Assembly: GCF_938030815.1 (NCBI RefSeq)
Contig: NZ_CALHII010000064.1
Location: forward strand, 1 to 7,075
Length of the DNA: 7,075 bases
Reading direction: 5' to 3'
Origin: an uncultured Campylobacter sp.
Lineage (GTDB): Bacteria > Campylobacterota > Campylobacteria > Campylobacterales > Campylobacteraceae
Shown piece by piece: positions 1 to 5,695 of the stretch; within the stretch, counting starts at the first letter, position 1, and each line of letters begins with the position of its first letter. The notes beneath the pieces are model-generated. The model did not search any database, had not been told where the DNA came from, and saw nothing but the letters and a program-made list of their open reading frames with translations. A program made the position numbers and the translations under genes.

Positions 1-243
1 TTCTTTAAATACGTTTTTCGGGTTTGAATTATAATCTATATCCCAATGTCTAAATGCAAAACTTTGCATCTCCGCTTCGTTTACATACTTATCAAGTCCC
101 GCTTCTTTAGTAGTATCGGAGCCTATCGTAATAGTGTAGTGAGATTGAGATTTATGAAGTCCTACTCTTCCGCTTACGAATAGATACAAAATAAGGCAAG
201 CAAAAACTGCGATGAATTGCAATATAGCTTTTAAATATTTCAA
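1..243 (-). CDS. 5' part of a membrane-anchored or exported protein of unknown function
   Basis: Reading leftward from a TTG at 243-241, the frame is open for 81 codons to the window edge, so the C-terminus is missing. The protein begins MKYLKAILQFIAVFACLILY, a short basic start followed by one hydrophobic segment at about residues 6-24. That is a signal anchor or an uncleaved signal peptide. The rest is polar and presumably periplasmic, with no motif I recognise. The TTG is chosen because AAGGGG lies five bases upstream and an in-frame TAA lies just before it, which leaves no ATG or GTG alternative. A TATAAT box upstream (271-276) supports a transcript starting here. Function unknown. Confidence is good that it is a gene and low on any role. 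Confidence 0.8.
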   Translation of the reverse strand, partial: MKYLKAILQFIAVFACLILYLFVSGRVGLHKSQSHYTITIGSDTTKEAGLDKYVNEAEMQSFAFRHWDIDYNSNPKNVFKE

Positions 244-270
244 AATTTCCCCTTAGAATTAATTAGGAGG

Positions 271-299
271 ATTATATCTTAAATCAAATTAAATCGAAA
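271..299 (-). promoter_or_regulatory. Sigma-70-type promoter for the leftward partial gene
   Basis: On the minus strand a perfect TATAAT (271-276) sits about 28 bp before the TTG start. Seventeen bases upstream is TTTCGA (294-299), a poor -35, which is usual for Campylobacter. Transcription would start near 264, giving a leader of about 20 nt that includes the AAGGGG site. Seen in sequence; no expression evidence. Confidence 0.55.
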
Positions 300-312
300 T
301 TTTACATGGCGG

Positions 313-342
313 GCGGGTAAAATTTATACAAATTTAGCCCGC
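313..342 (-). terminator. Possible transcription-ending hairpin after the Rrf2 gene
   Basis: Two 13-base arms (313-325 and 330-342) pair around a four-base ATAC loop. The outer part is G/C (GCGGG with CCCGC) and the inner part A/T, with one G-T pair and one mismatch. The hairpin lies 58 bp past the Rrf2 stop codon and before the promoter of the next leftward gene. On the minus strand only a weak T-rich stretch follows, so it may be a weak terminator or just a stable hairpin. Confidence 0.35.
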
Positions 343-399
343 AAGCCTTGAAATTTAAGCAAGTTTAGAAAATAAATGCGTATTTAAATTTCAATGGCT

Positions 400-810
400 C
401 TATCCTAGATCGCGCAGCAGATCCGCCAAACTCACGTCGGATAGGGATTTTTTAAAATCATTCTGAATGCGAGCAAAGCGCGGCGCGAGTACCGCCTCGA
501 TCTTGCCGCCCACGGGGCAGGCGGCTGGCGAGCCTTTGTGCAGGCGAAACATCGCGTCCTCTTCACTCACCGCCTCGTAAATGTCTAAAAGCGTGATGAG
601 CCGCGCGTCGCGAGCCAACGTGATGCCGCCCACGCCCGCGGTCGTGAGCACCAAGGCTGCATTTTTTAGCTGCGAGATCAGCTTGCGCGCGATGGCGGGG
701 TTTATCCCCGAGCTTGCGGCGACGAAATCGCCCGTGACCTTCTCCTCGCGAAAATACGCGACGCAAAGCATGATGTGAACCGCGAGTGAAAATTTTATAC
801 CTACTTGCAT
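400..810 (-). CDS. Rrf2-family winged-helix transcriptional regulator (YwnA-like)
   Basis: The 136-aa protein is typical in length for the Rrf2 family. It opens MQVGIKFSLAVHIMLC, followed by a winged helix-turn-helix at about residues 25-75 (ASSGINPAIARKLISQL, then a GVGGITLARD wing). A dimerisation helix and the segment SPAACPVGG (94-102) follow. IscR and NsrR bind an Fe-S cluster through three clustered cysteines. Here only C98 lies in that region (C16 is the only other cysteine), so a classical cluster is unlikely and single-cysteine redox or electrophile sensing is more plausible. This pattern matches the YwnA branch, whose members often sit beside NAD(P)-binding proteins, and one is encoded at 1821-2456. 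Start: ATG at 810-808 with AAGGAG four bases upstream. No palindrome matching the cupin operator is seen upstream, so autoregulation through that site is not supported. Confidence 0.88.
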   Translation of the reverse strand: MQVGIKFSLAVHIMLCVAYFREEKVTGDFVAASSGINPAIARKLISQLKNAALVLTTAGVGGITLARDARLITLLDIYEAVSEEDAMFRLHKGSPAACPVGGKIEAVLAPRFARIQNDFKKSLSDVSLADLLRDLG

Positions 811-844
811 TTCGCTCCTTGATTTGGATCTGAGTTTTAGAATT

Positions 845-1072
845 TAAGCGAAATTTTCCTTAAACTCGACCGCTAAATTTCAGATCGCGCTAAAATTTAA
901 TCCGCTAGGCGATTTTCTTAAAATTCTGATCTTAAATTTAATCGTGTCTAAATTTTACTCGCTAAATGATTTCCTAAAATTCGGATATTAAATTTTAATC
1001 GTTCCGAAATTTTATCCGCTAGTCGATTTTTTAAAATTTATATATTAATTTTAATCGCACCTAAATTTTATC
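845..1072. repeat. Degenerate 57-bp tandem repeat, about four units
   Basis: Three clear units start at 902, 959 and 1016 (periods 57, 57 and 56 bp), and a more decayed unit starts near 845. Each begins YCGCTA, continues through GATTTTnTTAAAATT, then TTAAATTTTAATCG, and ends with CTAAATTTTAT. By eye neighbouring units are about three-quarters identical. The array begins roughly 35 bp upstream of the Rrf2 start codon, so its promoter must lie next to or inside it. I see no clear -10/-35 pair there. Confidence 0.75.
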
Positions 1073-1084
1073 CGCGACATAGCG

Positions 1085-1540
1085 AGCCGCGCGCCGCCGA
1101 TACCGATAGCGCGACCATCCCAACCTCGTCACTGCCACCGTTGCAGCCGCTACCGCTGTCCGTAGTCGCCCACCATTACATTATCTTTGCCGACATTGTC
1201 GCCGTCGCTACTACCATTCATTATATTTACAGCAGATCGCTATTGCTGCTTGCCGCTACGCTACCATCGCTCATTATCTTTACGGCTGTTATTGCAGTCG
1301 CCGCTTATATTCTCACTGCCGCCCGCTGTATTACGGCTACCGCTAATGCCGCCGCCCGTGCCGCTGTCGCCTACTATCATTGCAGCCGCTACCGCGTTCA
1401 TTATCACTACTGCTATTGTCGTGAATACAATCCGCTACTATCGCCACCGCCGCTATTATTCGAATACAATGGCTACCGATGTTCTGCAACGCAATCGCAG
1501 CCATCATTAATAACCGTGCGGTCGCCGCTACCGTCACCGT
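1085..1540. repeat. Degenerate R-Y-Y triplet tract without a credible gene
   Basis: This stretch is dominated by purine-pyrimidine-pyrimidine triplets such as GCC, GCT, ACC, ATT and GTC on the plus strand. The bias excludes stop codons from several frames at once, so long open frames appear on both strands, but none has a ribosome binding site and their translations are low-complexity Ala/Ile/Tyr/His strings. Internal duplications are visible: a 15-base word at 1141-1155 recurs exactly at 1380-1394, CATTATCTTT occurs at 1179-1188 and 1272-1281, and GAATACAAT occurs at 1423-1431 and 1462-1470. It looks like an expanded, decayed trinucleotide satellite. Confidence 0.6.
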
Positions 1541-1573
1541 TAAATTTTAAATTTTAGCTTGAGTGGCTCCGCC

Positions 1574-1662
1574 ACTAAATTTAATTTCAAGCCGTAGCTC
1601 GCTCTAGCTCTAAATTTTAATTCAAATATAGGCTCTGTCCTAGCTCTAAATTTTAATTCAAA
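1574..1662. repeat. 36-bp-period direct repeat
   Basis: A 23-base word made of CTAGCTCTAAATTTT followed by AATTCAAA is exactly repeated at 1604-1626 and 1640-1662, a period of 36 bp. A looser copy (CTAAATTTAATTTCAAG) starts near 1574. It is part of the noncoding repeat block between the Rrf2 gene and the NAD(P)-binding protein gene. Confidence 0.7.
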
Positions 1663-1715
1663 GCTCTAACTTACTTTTTCGCTAAATTTTAAATTTACGT
1701 TAGAATTTTACCGGG

Positions 1716-1820
1716 CCACGTAGTTAAAATTTTTGTCCGCGTTTTGCCCACCACGTAGTTAAAATTTGCGTCCACGTTTTGTCCGTCGCGCAGTTTAAAA
1801 TTTACGCGTGGCAACGCCCA
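1716..1820. repeat. 35-bp tandem repeat, three units, abutting a stop codon
   Basis: Units start at 1716, 1751 and about 1786. The first two share CCACGTAGTTAAAATTT followed by a GTCCRCGTTTTG segment. The third reads CGCGCAGTTTAAAATTT. The array ends directly against the stop codon of the NAD(P)-binding protein gene (1823-1821), so it forms the 3' untranslated DNA of that transcript. A diverged relative lies at 2590-2640. Confidence 0.7.
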
Positions 1821-2456
1821 TTATTCGCCGACCGCCGTAAACGGCTTGCCGATAAATTTTTGAGCCCCGATCTCATCTATTACGGCGAGCGCGAGGTCTG
1901 CGTAGCCGATGTAGCTTTTGCCCTTGCCGTTTAGGATCAGCTCGTCGCCTCCGAGGACGTATGAGCCTGTGCGAGCGGCATTTGCGTCGTATTCCGCGGC
2001 AGGGATCACGTAGGTCCAGATCAAATTTTTACTCGCTTTTAGCACCTCGTAGCTCGCCGCAGTCGCCTCGGCTACGCCCATATACTCAGCCGGAAAGCTC
2101 GGAGTATCCATCAAGCGCGTCTTGCGCGAAGCGTCTGTGTATAACACGCCCGCGCCGCCGATGACGAAAAGTCTCGTCTGCGTGCCGCTTAGCAGCTCCG
2201 CGATGTGCTGCGTCATTTTCGCGTGAAGCGGGAAGGTCTGCGGCGTCCATGCAGCGATCGCACTGATGACGACGTCAAAGACCGCCAAATCGGCTTTGCT
2301 AAGCTCAAAAACGTCCTTGTGCACGAGCTTGATGGCGCCGTTTTTATACTCTTTGTTTCGCGCGAAGCCCGTTACGTCATAGCCCTGCCTTAGCGCCTCC
2401 GCGACTAGCGCGCTACCTGATTTTCCGTTTACTCCGATGATTGCTACTTTTTTCAT
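1821..2456 (-). CDS. Small NAD(P)-binding Rossmann-fold oxidoreductase-like protein (NAD_binding_10/YwnB type)
   Basis: The 211-aa protein starts MKKVAIIGVNGKSGSALVAE, a beta strand followed by GxxGxxG (G8, G11, G14), the dinucleotide-binding loop of atypical short-chain dehydrogenases. R36 in GFARN could favour NADP. Other family features are a strand-turn VVISAIAAW, the RLFVIGGAGVLY strand, and a C-terminal SYIGYADLALAVIDEI segment. The YxxxK pair of classical SDRs is not evident, which fits the NAD_binding_10 group; substrate unknown. The frame stays open 23 codons further upstream, but the start is placed at the ATG at 2456-2454, where AAGGA lies six bases upstream and the Rossmann strand begins. 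It lies downstream of the cupin gene on the same strand with a 212-bp gap, and no convincing separate promoter is seen. Confidence 0.85.
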   Translation of the reverse strand: MKKVAIIGVNGKSGSALVAEALRQGYDVTGFARNKEYKNGAIKLVHKDVFELSKADLAVFDVVISAIAAWTPQTFPLHAKMTQHIAELLSGTQTRLFVIGGAGVLYTDASRKTRLMDTPSFPAEYMGVAEATAASYEVLKASKNLIWTYVIPAAEYDANAARTGSYVLGGDELILNGKGKSYIGYADLALAVIDEIGAQKFIGKPFTAVGE

Positions 2457-2668
2457 TTTATATCCTTTTAAATTTAGATTTTGTTTGCTTGCGCAGCCGC
2501 TTATCGCCGCTGCAAGCCAATTCACTTGCCATAGCGACTAATGCATTTTCTCATGCGACTGTCTATCGCCGTCGCAGCCGGTGTGCCCGCCACGCAGGGC
2601 GTCGTTTTGCCGCGCTACGCAGTTTAAATTTTACACCTGCGCTTTGCTGCGCGCTTGTCTCGCGAAAT
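2457..2668. repeat. Cupin to NAD(P)-binding gene spacer with a diverged 35-bp repeat element
   Basis: This 212-bp gap between two co-oriented genes holds the ribosome binding site of the downstream gene (AAGGA, 2463-2467 on the minus strand). At about 2590-2640 it has a sequence resembling the 1716-1820 array: CCACGCAG, then GTCGTTTTGCC, then TACGCAGTTTAAATTTT. CGCAG (2617-2621) and CTGCG (2637-2641) can pair around the A/T-rich core. No open frame here has a ribosome binding site. Confidence 0.5.
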
Positions 2669-3043
2669 TTACAGCCAGCTTGGCTTTACATCGTCGTTTA
2701 TCACGCCGTCGCCGTTAGTGTACTGCTCCAAGCTACCGCGTTTAGTTTGGATACAGATAAATTTCATCCCCTGCGCACCCGCCTTGAAGCATCTCTTGCC
2801 CGCGGGATCGATGCGGATAGCGTCGCCCTCGCCCACCGCCGTCTCCTCGCCGTCGATGAATAGCGTGCCGTCGCCTTTTAACACCAAGTAAAGCTCCTCG
2901 TTTTGCTTGTGCGAATGCACGAACGGCACGCTCACGTTTGCCGGAAGCTCGTTGATAGAGAGCTCACAGCCGCTTAAATTTAGAGCGTCTTTCAGCTCGA
3001 CTCTCGGCGCATTTTTCGTTGAAACGATCTTGTAGTTTGACAT
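2669..3043 (-). CDS. Single-domain cupin protein with an altered metal-site motif
   Basis: The 124-aa protein is one cupin beta barrel. Motif 1 is intact: H43-S-H45, then E50, then six residues to G57 (HSHKQNEELYLVLKG), giving two histidines and a glutamate as metal ligands. Motif 2, normally PxG followed by xxH, reads P80-A-G82-K-R-C85, so the expected fourth ligand histidine is a cysteine. The fold is known for dioxygenases, isomerases and sugar-binding proteins; the substrate cannot be inferred. Start: ATG at 3043-3041 with AGGAG six bases upstream. It is the first gene after the strong promoter with two operators at 3065-3136 and probably shares a transcript with the NAD(P)-binding protein gene. 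The pairing suggests a redox, quinone or aldehyde stress role (inference). Confidence 0.85.
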   Translation of the reverse strand: MSNYKIVSTKNAPRVELKDALNLSGCELSINELPANVSVPFVHSHKQNEELYLVLKGDGTLFIDGEETAVGEGDAIRIDPAGKRCFKAGAQGMKFICIQTKRGSLEQYTNGDGVINDDVKPSWL

Positions 3044-3064
3044 CTTTGTCTCCTTAGATTTTTT

Positions 3065-3087
3065 GTTGTAATTTTATAACTTACAGC
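3065..3087. promoter_or_regulatory. Operator copy 1 (downstream of the cupin transcription start)
   Basis: GTTGTAA (3065-3071), nine spacer bases, then TTACAGC (3081-3087). The half-sites pair as an inverted repeat with one G-T position. It lies just downstream of the predicted cupin transcription start (about 3091), where a bound repressor would block elongation or open-complex formation. The same half-sites and spacer length recur 49 bp away. The binding protein is unknown; the nearby Rrf2 regulator is one candidate. Confidence 0.7.
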
Positions 3088-3097
3088 TGATGAACGA

Positions 3098-3126
3098 AGT
3101 ATAATAAAATTTTGTTGTAATGTCAA
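3098..3126 (-). promoter_or_regulatory. Strong sigma-70 promoter of the cupin operon
   Basis: On the minus strand TTGACA (3121-3126) is followed by exactly 17 bases and TATACT (3098-3103), a near-consensus promoter. Campylobacter promoters usually lack a recognisable -35, so this one stands out. Transcription would begin near 3091, giving a leader of about 48 nt. The -35 lies in the spacer of operator copy 2 and operator copy 1 follows the start site, the arrangement expected for tight repression. Confidence 0.8.
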
Positions 3127-3136
3127 GAATTACAGC
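3114..3136. promoter_or_regulatory. Operator copy 2 (over the cupin -35 box)
   Basis: GTTGTAA (3114-3120), nine spacer bases, then TTACAGC (3130-3136). Symmetry extends outward to TTTTGTTGTAAT against ATTACAGCAAAA, 11 of 12 positions pairing. The -35 hexamer of the leftward promoter lies inside its spacer. Its right edge is 14 bp from the -35 of the rightward promoter at 3151, so one bound protein could affect both directions. Confidence 0.75.
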
Positions 3137-3150
3137 AAAAATTCCAAAAT

Positions 3151-3179
3151 TTGACGCGAATTTTAAAATCGGCTAAAAT
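3151..3179 (+). promoter_or_regulatory. Rightward promoter for the six-TM protein gene
   Basis: TTGACG (3151-3156), 17 bases, then TAAAAT (3174-3179). Transcription would start near 3186, about 20 nt before the ATG at 3207, with AAGGA at 3197-3201. It is divergent from the cupin promoter and its -35 lies close to operator copy 2. Confidence 0.6.
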
Positions 3180-3206
3180 CCGCGCGATTTTAACCGAAGG
3201 AATTTT

Positions 3207-4081
3207 ATGCAAAATAGCGCATTTAAGACGCTAACGCTCATAACAAAGAAAAACTTTAAAAAACTGTTTTTAACGTTTAGTCTAGTTTTGGCGGAAAACG
3301 GGCTATTTCTCGTTTATCCCGTACTGGCCGGCATAGCCATAAACGCCATCGTAGCGGGCGATACGCTTTTGGCGCTTAGCTACTCGGTCATGGTGTTCGT
3401 GGGCTGGGGGCTTGGCTCGATTAGGCGGCGCGTGGATACGCAGGTGTTTACTAGGATATATGCAGGACTTGCCGTAAGCGTGATAATGAACGAAAAAAGA
3501 GCCGCAAAAGACGAAAGCGCCGTAATCGCAAGAGCAAATTTATCTCGCGAATTCGTGGACTTTTTCGAGCAGCATTTTCCCGTGTTTTTCACCTCGGTCG
3601 TATCGATTTTCGGCTCGGCGATCATGCTTTTATTTATCGAATTTTACGTTGGTTTGACCGTTTTTGCCCTGCTTGCGATTTTTGGAGCTTTGCTACCCAA
3701 ATACATTGCCAAAAACGACCGCTTGTATCTAAAACTAAACAACCAGCTAGAGCGCGAGGCAGGACGCATAAGCGCAGGCGATGAGCGCACGCTAAAGCGC
3801 CACTACGACGTGCTATCAAAGCTTCGTATCCGCATCTCAAACAGAGAGGCGATGAGCTTTTTCATCATCGGTACGAGTGCGGCGGCGATTTTTAGTTTGG
3901 CGATATTTTTGCTCTCAAGCAAGCAGGCAAACGCGGCCACATCTACTCGGTGCTCACCTATCTTTGGACGTTTGCGATCAGCTTAGACGACGCGCCGAGG
4001 CTGATAGAGGAGTTTAGTAAGCTAAAAGATATCGGCAAGCGCGTGGATGCCGGACTAGAAGGCGATATAGATAAAATTTAG
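3207..4081 (+). pseudogene. ABC-transporter-type six-TM membrane protein, frameshifted near the 3' end
   Basis: The ATG at 3207 has AAGGA five bases upstream. The frame encodes hydrophobic segments at about residues 20-49, 54-72, 127-145, 147-165 and 216-236, with charged loops between, resembling the stand-alone ABC transmembrane (ABC_membrane_3-like) proteins that lack an ATPase domain. After about residue 243 the frame turns into unrelated sequence and stops at 3986. The frame two bases on, from 3935, reads GHIYSVLTYLWTFAIS, then LDDAPRLIEEFSKLKD, then IGKRVDAGLEGDIDKI, and stops at 4079-4081. That supplies a sixth membrane segment and a natural charged C-terminus. Adding one G at 3935-3936 (GCG-GGC-CAC) would restore a 291-aa protein. 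So there is a one-base deletion: a real pseudogene, a slippage variant or a sequencing error. The transport substrate is unknown. Confidence 0.75.
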
Positions 4082-4092
4082 ACGCTTTGGGG

Positions 4093-4098
4093 TATACT
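4093..4098 (+). promoter_or_regulatory. Possible -10 box for the CDF exporter gene
   Basis: TATACT lies 32 bp before the ATG at 4131, in the 49-bp gap after the frameshifted gene. No good -35 is present at the expected distance (GATAAA near 4070). It could give the exporter its own transcript, but read-through from upstream is equally possible. Confidence 0.4.
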
Positions 4099-4130
4099 TT
4101 AACTAAAATTTGCCAAAAAACGAGGTCAAA

Positions 4131-5087
4131 ATGCACGAAAATCACGCTCACTGCGCGCATTCGCACACGTCAAACAAGGTCGTTTTGAGAAATTCCTTCC
4201 TTATAATCTCCGCTTTTATGCTGGTCGAGGTTGCAGGCGGCTTCGCGACGAACTCGCTCGCCCTGCTCTCAGACGCTGGGCACATGCTATCAGACGCCGC
4301 AGCGCTTGGGCTTTCGCTGTTTGCGTTTAAATTCGGCGAACGCAAAGGCAATCTGCAAAAGACTTTCGGCTACAGGCGGATCGAAATTTTAGCCGCGATG
4401 ATAAACGCCGTCACGCTCATCGTCATCGCCGTTTTTATCGTCATCGAGGCGGCGCGGCGCCTGCAAAATCCGCCAGAAGTAGCCACCGCTGGCATGCTCG
4501 CCATCAGCACGCTGGGACTCGCCATCAACATCGTCGTGGCGCTATATATGCTGCGCGGCGACGACGTGAGAGAAAACGTCAATATGCGCGGCGCCTACCT
4601 GCACGTGCTGGGCGATGCCCTGGGCTCGGTGGGCGCGATCGCGGCGGCTTTGGCGATGATGTGCTTTAGCTGGGGCTGGGCGGACGCGGCGGCTAGCCTG
4701 CTCGTGGCCGCGCTCATCGTAAAAAGCGGCTGGGGCGTGCTAAAAGAGAGCCTAAACATCCTGATGGAGGGCTCGCCAAAGGGCGTGTGCCTGGACGCGC
4801 TCGTCGCGCAGATCAGGGGCGTGGATGGCGTGCTTTCGGTGCACGACCTGCACGTCTGGAGTATCACGAGCGGCGCAAACGCGCTCACGGCTCACATCGT
4901 GGTTAGCGGCGAGCTGAGCGTGCGCGAAGCGGAGCGGATCTTGCGCGAAATATCGCACGAGATGGAGCATCTGGGCATCACGCACACGACGCTACAGCTT
5001 GAAAGTAGCGAGAACGAATGCGCTGACGAGCTAATCTGCGAAGTAAGATCAAACGACGCGGGCGGGCATTTGGGACATAGTCATTAA
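4131..5087 (+). CDS. CDF-family zinc/divalent cation efflux protein (CzcD/ZitB type)
   Basis: The 318-aa inner-membrane protein exports Zn2+ (possibly also Co2+ or Cd2+) in exchange for protons. It has the CDF layout: a His-rich N-terminus (MHENHAHCAHSH), six membrane helices to about residue 205, and a cytoplasmic ferredoxin-like domain with VHDLHVW (237-243) and THTTLQLE (284-291). The transport site is H51-x3-D55 in helix 2 (LLSDAGHMLSDA) and H158-x3-D162 in helix 5 (HVLGDALGS). The two-His, two-Asp set is typical of zinc-preferring members. The C-terminus also ends His-rich (GGHLGHSH). Start: ATG at 4131 with GAGG five bases upstream; the frame stays open to a TTG at 4110, but that has no ribosome binding site. 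The gene is clearly richer in G+C than its surroundings. The assignment is firm; metal choice is inferred. Confidence 0.95.
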   Translation: MHENHAHCAHSHTSNKVVLRNSFLIISAFMLVEVAGGFATNSLALLSDAGHMLSDAAALGLSLFAFKFGERKGNLQKTFGYRRIEILAAMINAVTLIVIAVFIVIEAARRLQNPPEVATAGMLAISTLGLAINIVVALYMLRGDDVRENVNMRGAYLHVLGDALGSVGAIAAALAMMCFSWGWADAAASLLVAALIVKSGWGVLKESLNILMEGSPKGVCLDALVAQIRGVDGVLSVHDLHVWSITSGANALTAHIVVSGELSVREAERILREISHEMEHLGITHTTLQLESSENECADELICEVRSNDAGGHLGHSH

Positions 5088-5602
5088 CTTGGGATTTGAA
5101 ATTCCGCTCGGTTTGAAATTTAAAATTTGGCTTGAGTTTTAAATTTTAAATTTGTCCGCGCCGCGAGATTTCGGAATTTTAGAATTTTGAGGTTTCAAAT
5201 TTTAAAATTTTGCGCTCGTTATGAAATTTTAAATCCCTACGCGTGGTGAAATTTTAAAATTTCGCCCCGCGGACGCCATTTCAAAATCAGGCGCCGTGCT
5301 TGCAAAACCGCAGAAAGTTTAAAATTTACACAGCCGCGGCGCAGCCCATTCAAAGCACACTATGAACATTTGCGGAATTTTAAATTTGACGAGAACGGCA
5401 GTCTAGCAATTACGGCGAAATTTGGCAGAAACTTGGAATGGTTTAAATTTAGCTAAACATCTTCTATTTTAATAGCACGGAGATGACACAGCGCGCGCTA
5501 CATTTTTAAATTTAGCCAGCATACCGCGCTTCTAAATTTTAAAATTCCGTGCCGCGAATTGAGCTGTAAATCGAGCTGCAAATTTAAACTACGCTCAAAA
5601 TT
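5088..5602. repeat. Noncoding A/T-palindrome-rich gap
   Basis: No supported gene lies here. The core AATTTTAAAATT occurs at 5198-5209, 5250-5261 and 5535-5546, with many partial AAATTTTAAATTT words between. The best palindrome, 5245-5266, has a perfect 16-bp centre (5248-5263) extended by GGT/GCC flanks with one G-T pair. The A/T words alternate with short G/C-rich pieces such as CCGCGCCGCG. None has a clear terminator T-run for the CDF exporter transcript, though the palindromes could serve that purpose. Confidence 0.55.
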
Positions 5603-5665
5603 TTGGCTAAATTCAACTCATTAAATTTTCCTGCCGATTTGAGCCGATTAAAAGCAAATTTGACG

Positions 5666-5671
5666 TATAAT
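5666..5671 (+). promoter_or_regulatory. -10 box of the first small membrane-protein gene
   Basis: A perfect TATAAT ends 24 bp before the GTG at 5696, without a recognisable -35. The start would be near 5678, so AGGGAG (5685-5690) lies within the leader. Its position inside the longer open frame argues that translation starts at the GTG rather than further upstream. Confidence 0.6.
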
Positions 5672-5695
5672 CTCGCGAAATTTCAGGGAGCCAAG

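Noticed and set aside
265..270. Perfect AGGAGG on the plus strand
   Set aside because: No start codon at a usable distance; it lies in the leader/promoter region of the leftward gene and is probably chance.
1343..1537. Minus-strand open frame of 64 codons in the triplet tract
   Set aside because: Same compositional cause; product is a Ser/Asn/Arg-rich low-complexity string with no start signal.
1141..1557. Open frame of 138 codons (plus strand), overlapping another at 1187-1510
   Set aside because: No ribosome binding site, low-complexity translation, and openness in several frames is explained by the R-Y-Y triplet composition.
845..1820. Repeat block considered as a CRISPR array
   Set aside because: Units are contiguous, degenerate tandem repeats of different periods without unique spacers, and no cas gene is in the window.
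2457..2525. N-terminal extension of the NAD(P)-binding protein (MNWLAAAISGCASKQ), with a lipobox-like LAAAISGC look
   Set aside because: The internal ATG has a good AAGGA site and the Rossmann strand begins exactly there; the extension lacks a ribosome binding site.
2441..2863. Plus-strand open frame of 140 codons opposite the cupin and its spacer
   Set aside because: Antisense shadow: no ribosome binding site, no recognisable domain, and it overlaps a well-supported cupin gene.
4110..4130. TTG start seven codons before the CDF exporter ATG
   Set aside because: No ribosome binding site; the ATG at 4131 has GAGG at five bases and begins the usual His-rich N-terminus.
5603..5695. TTG start giving a 223-residue version of the first small membrane protein
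   Set aside because: No ribosome binding site, and the TATAAT box and AGGGAG lie inside the extension, pointing to the GTG at 5696.
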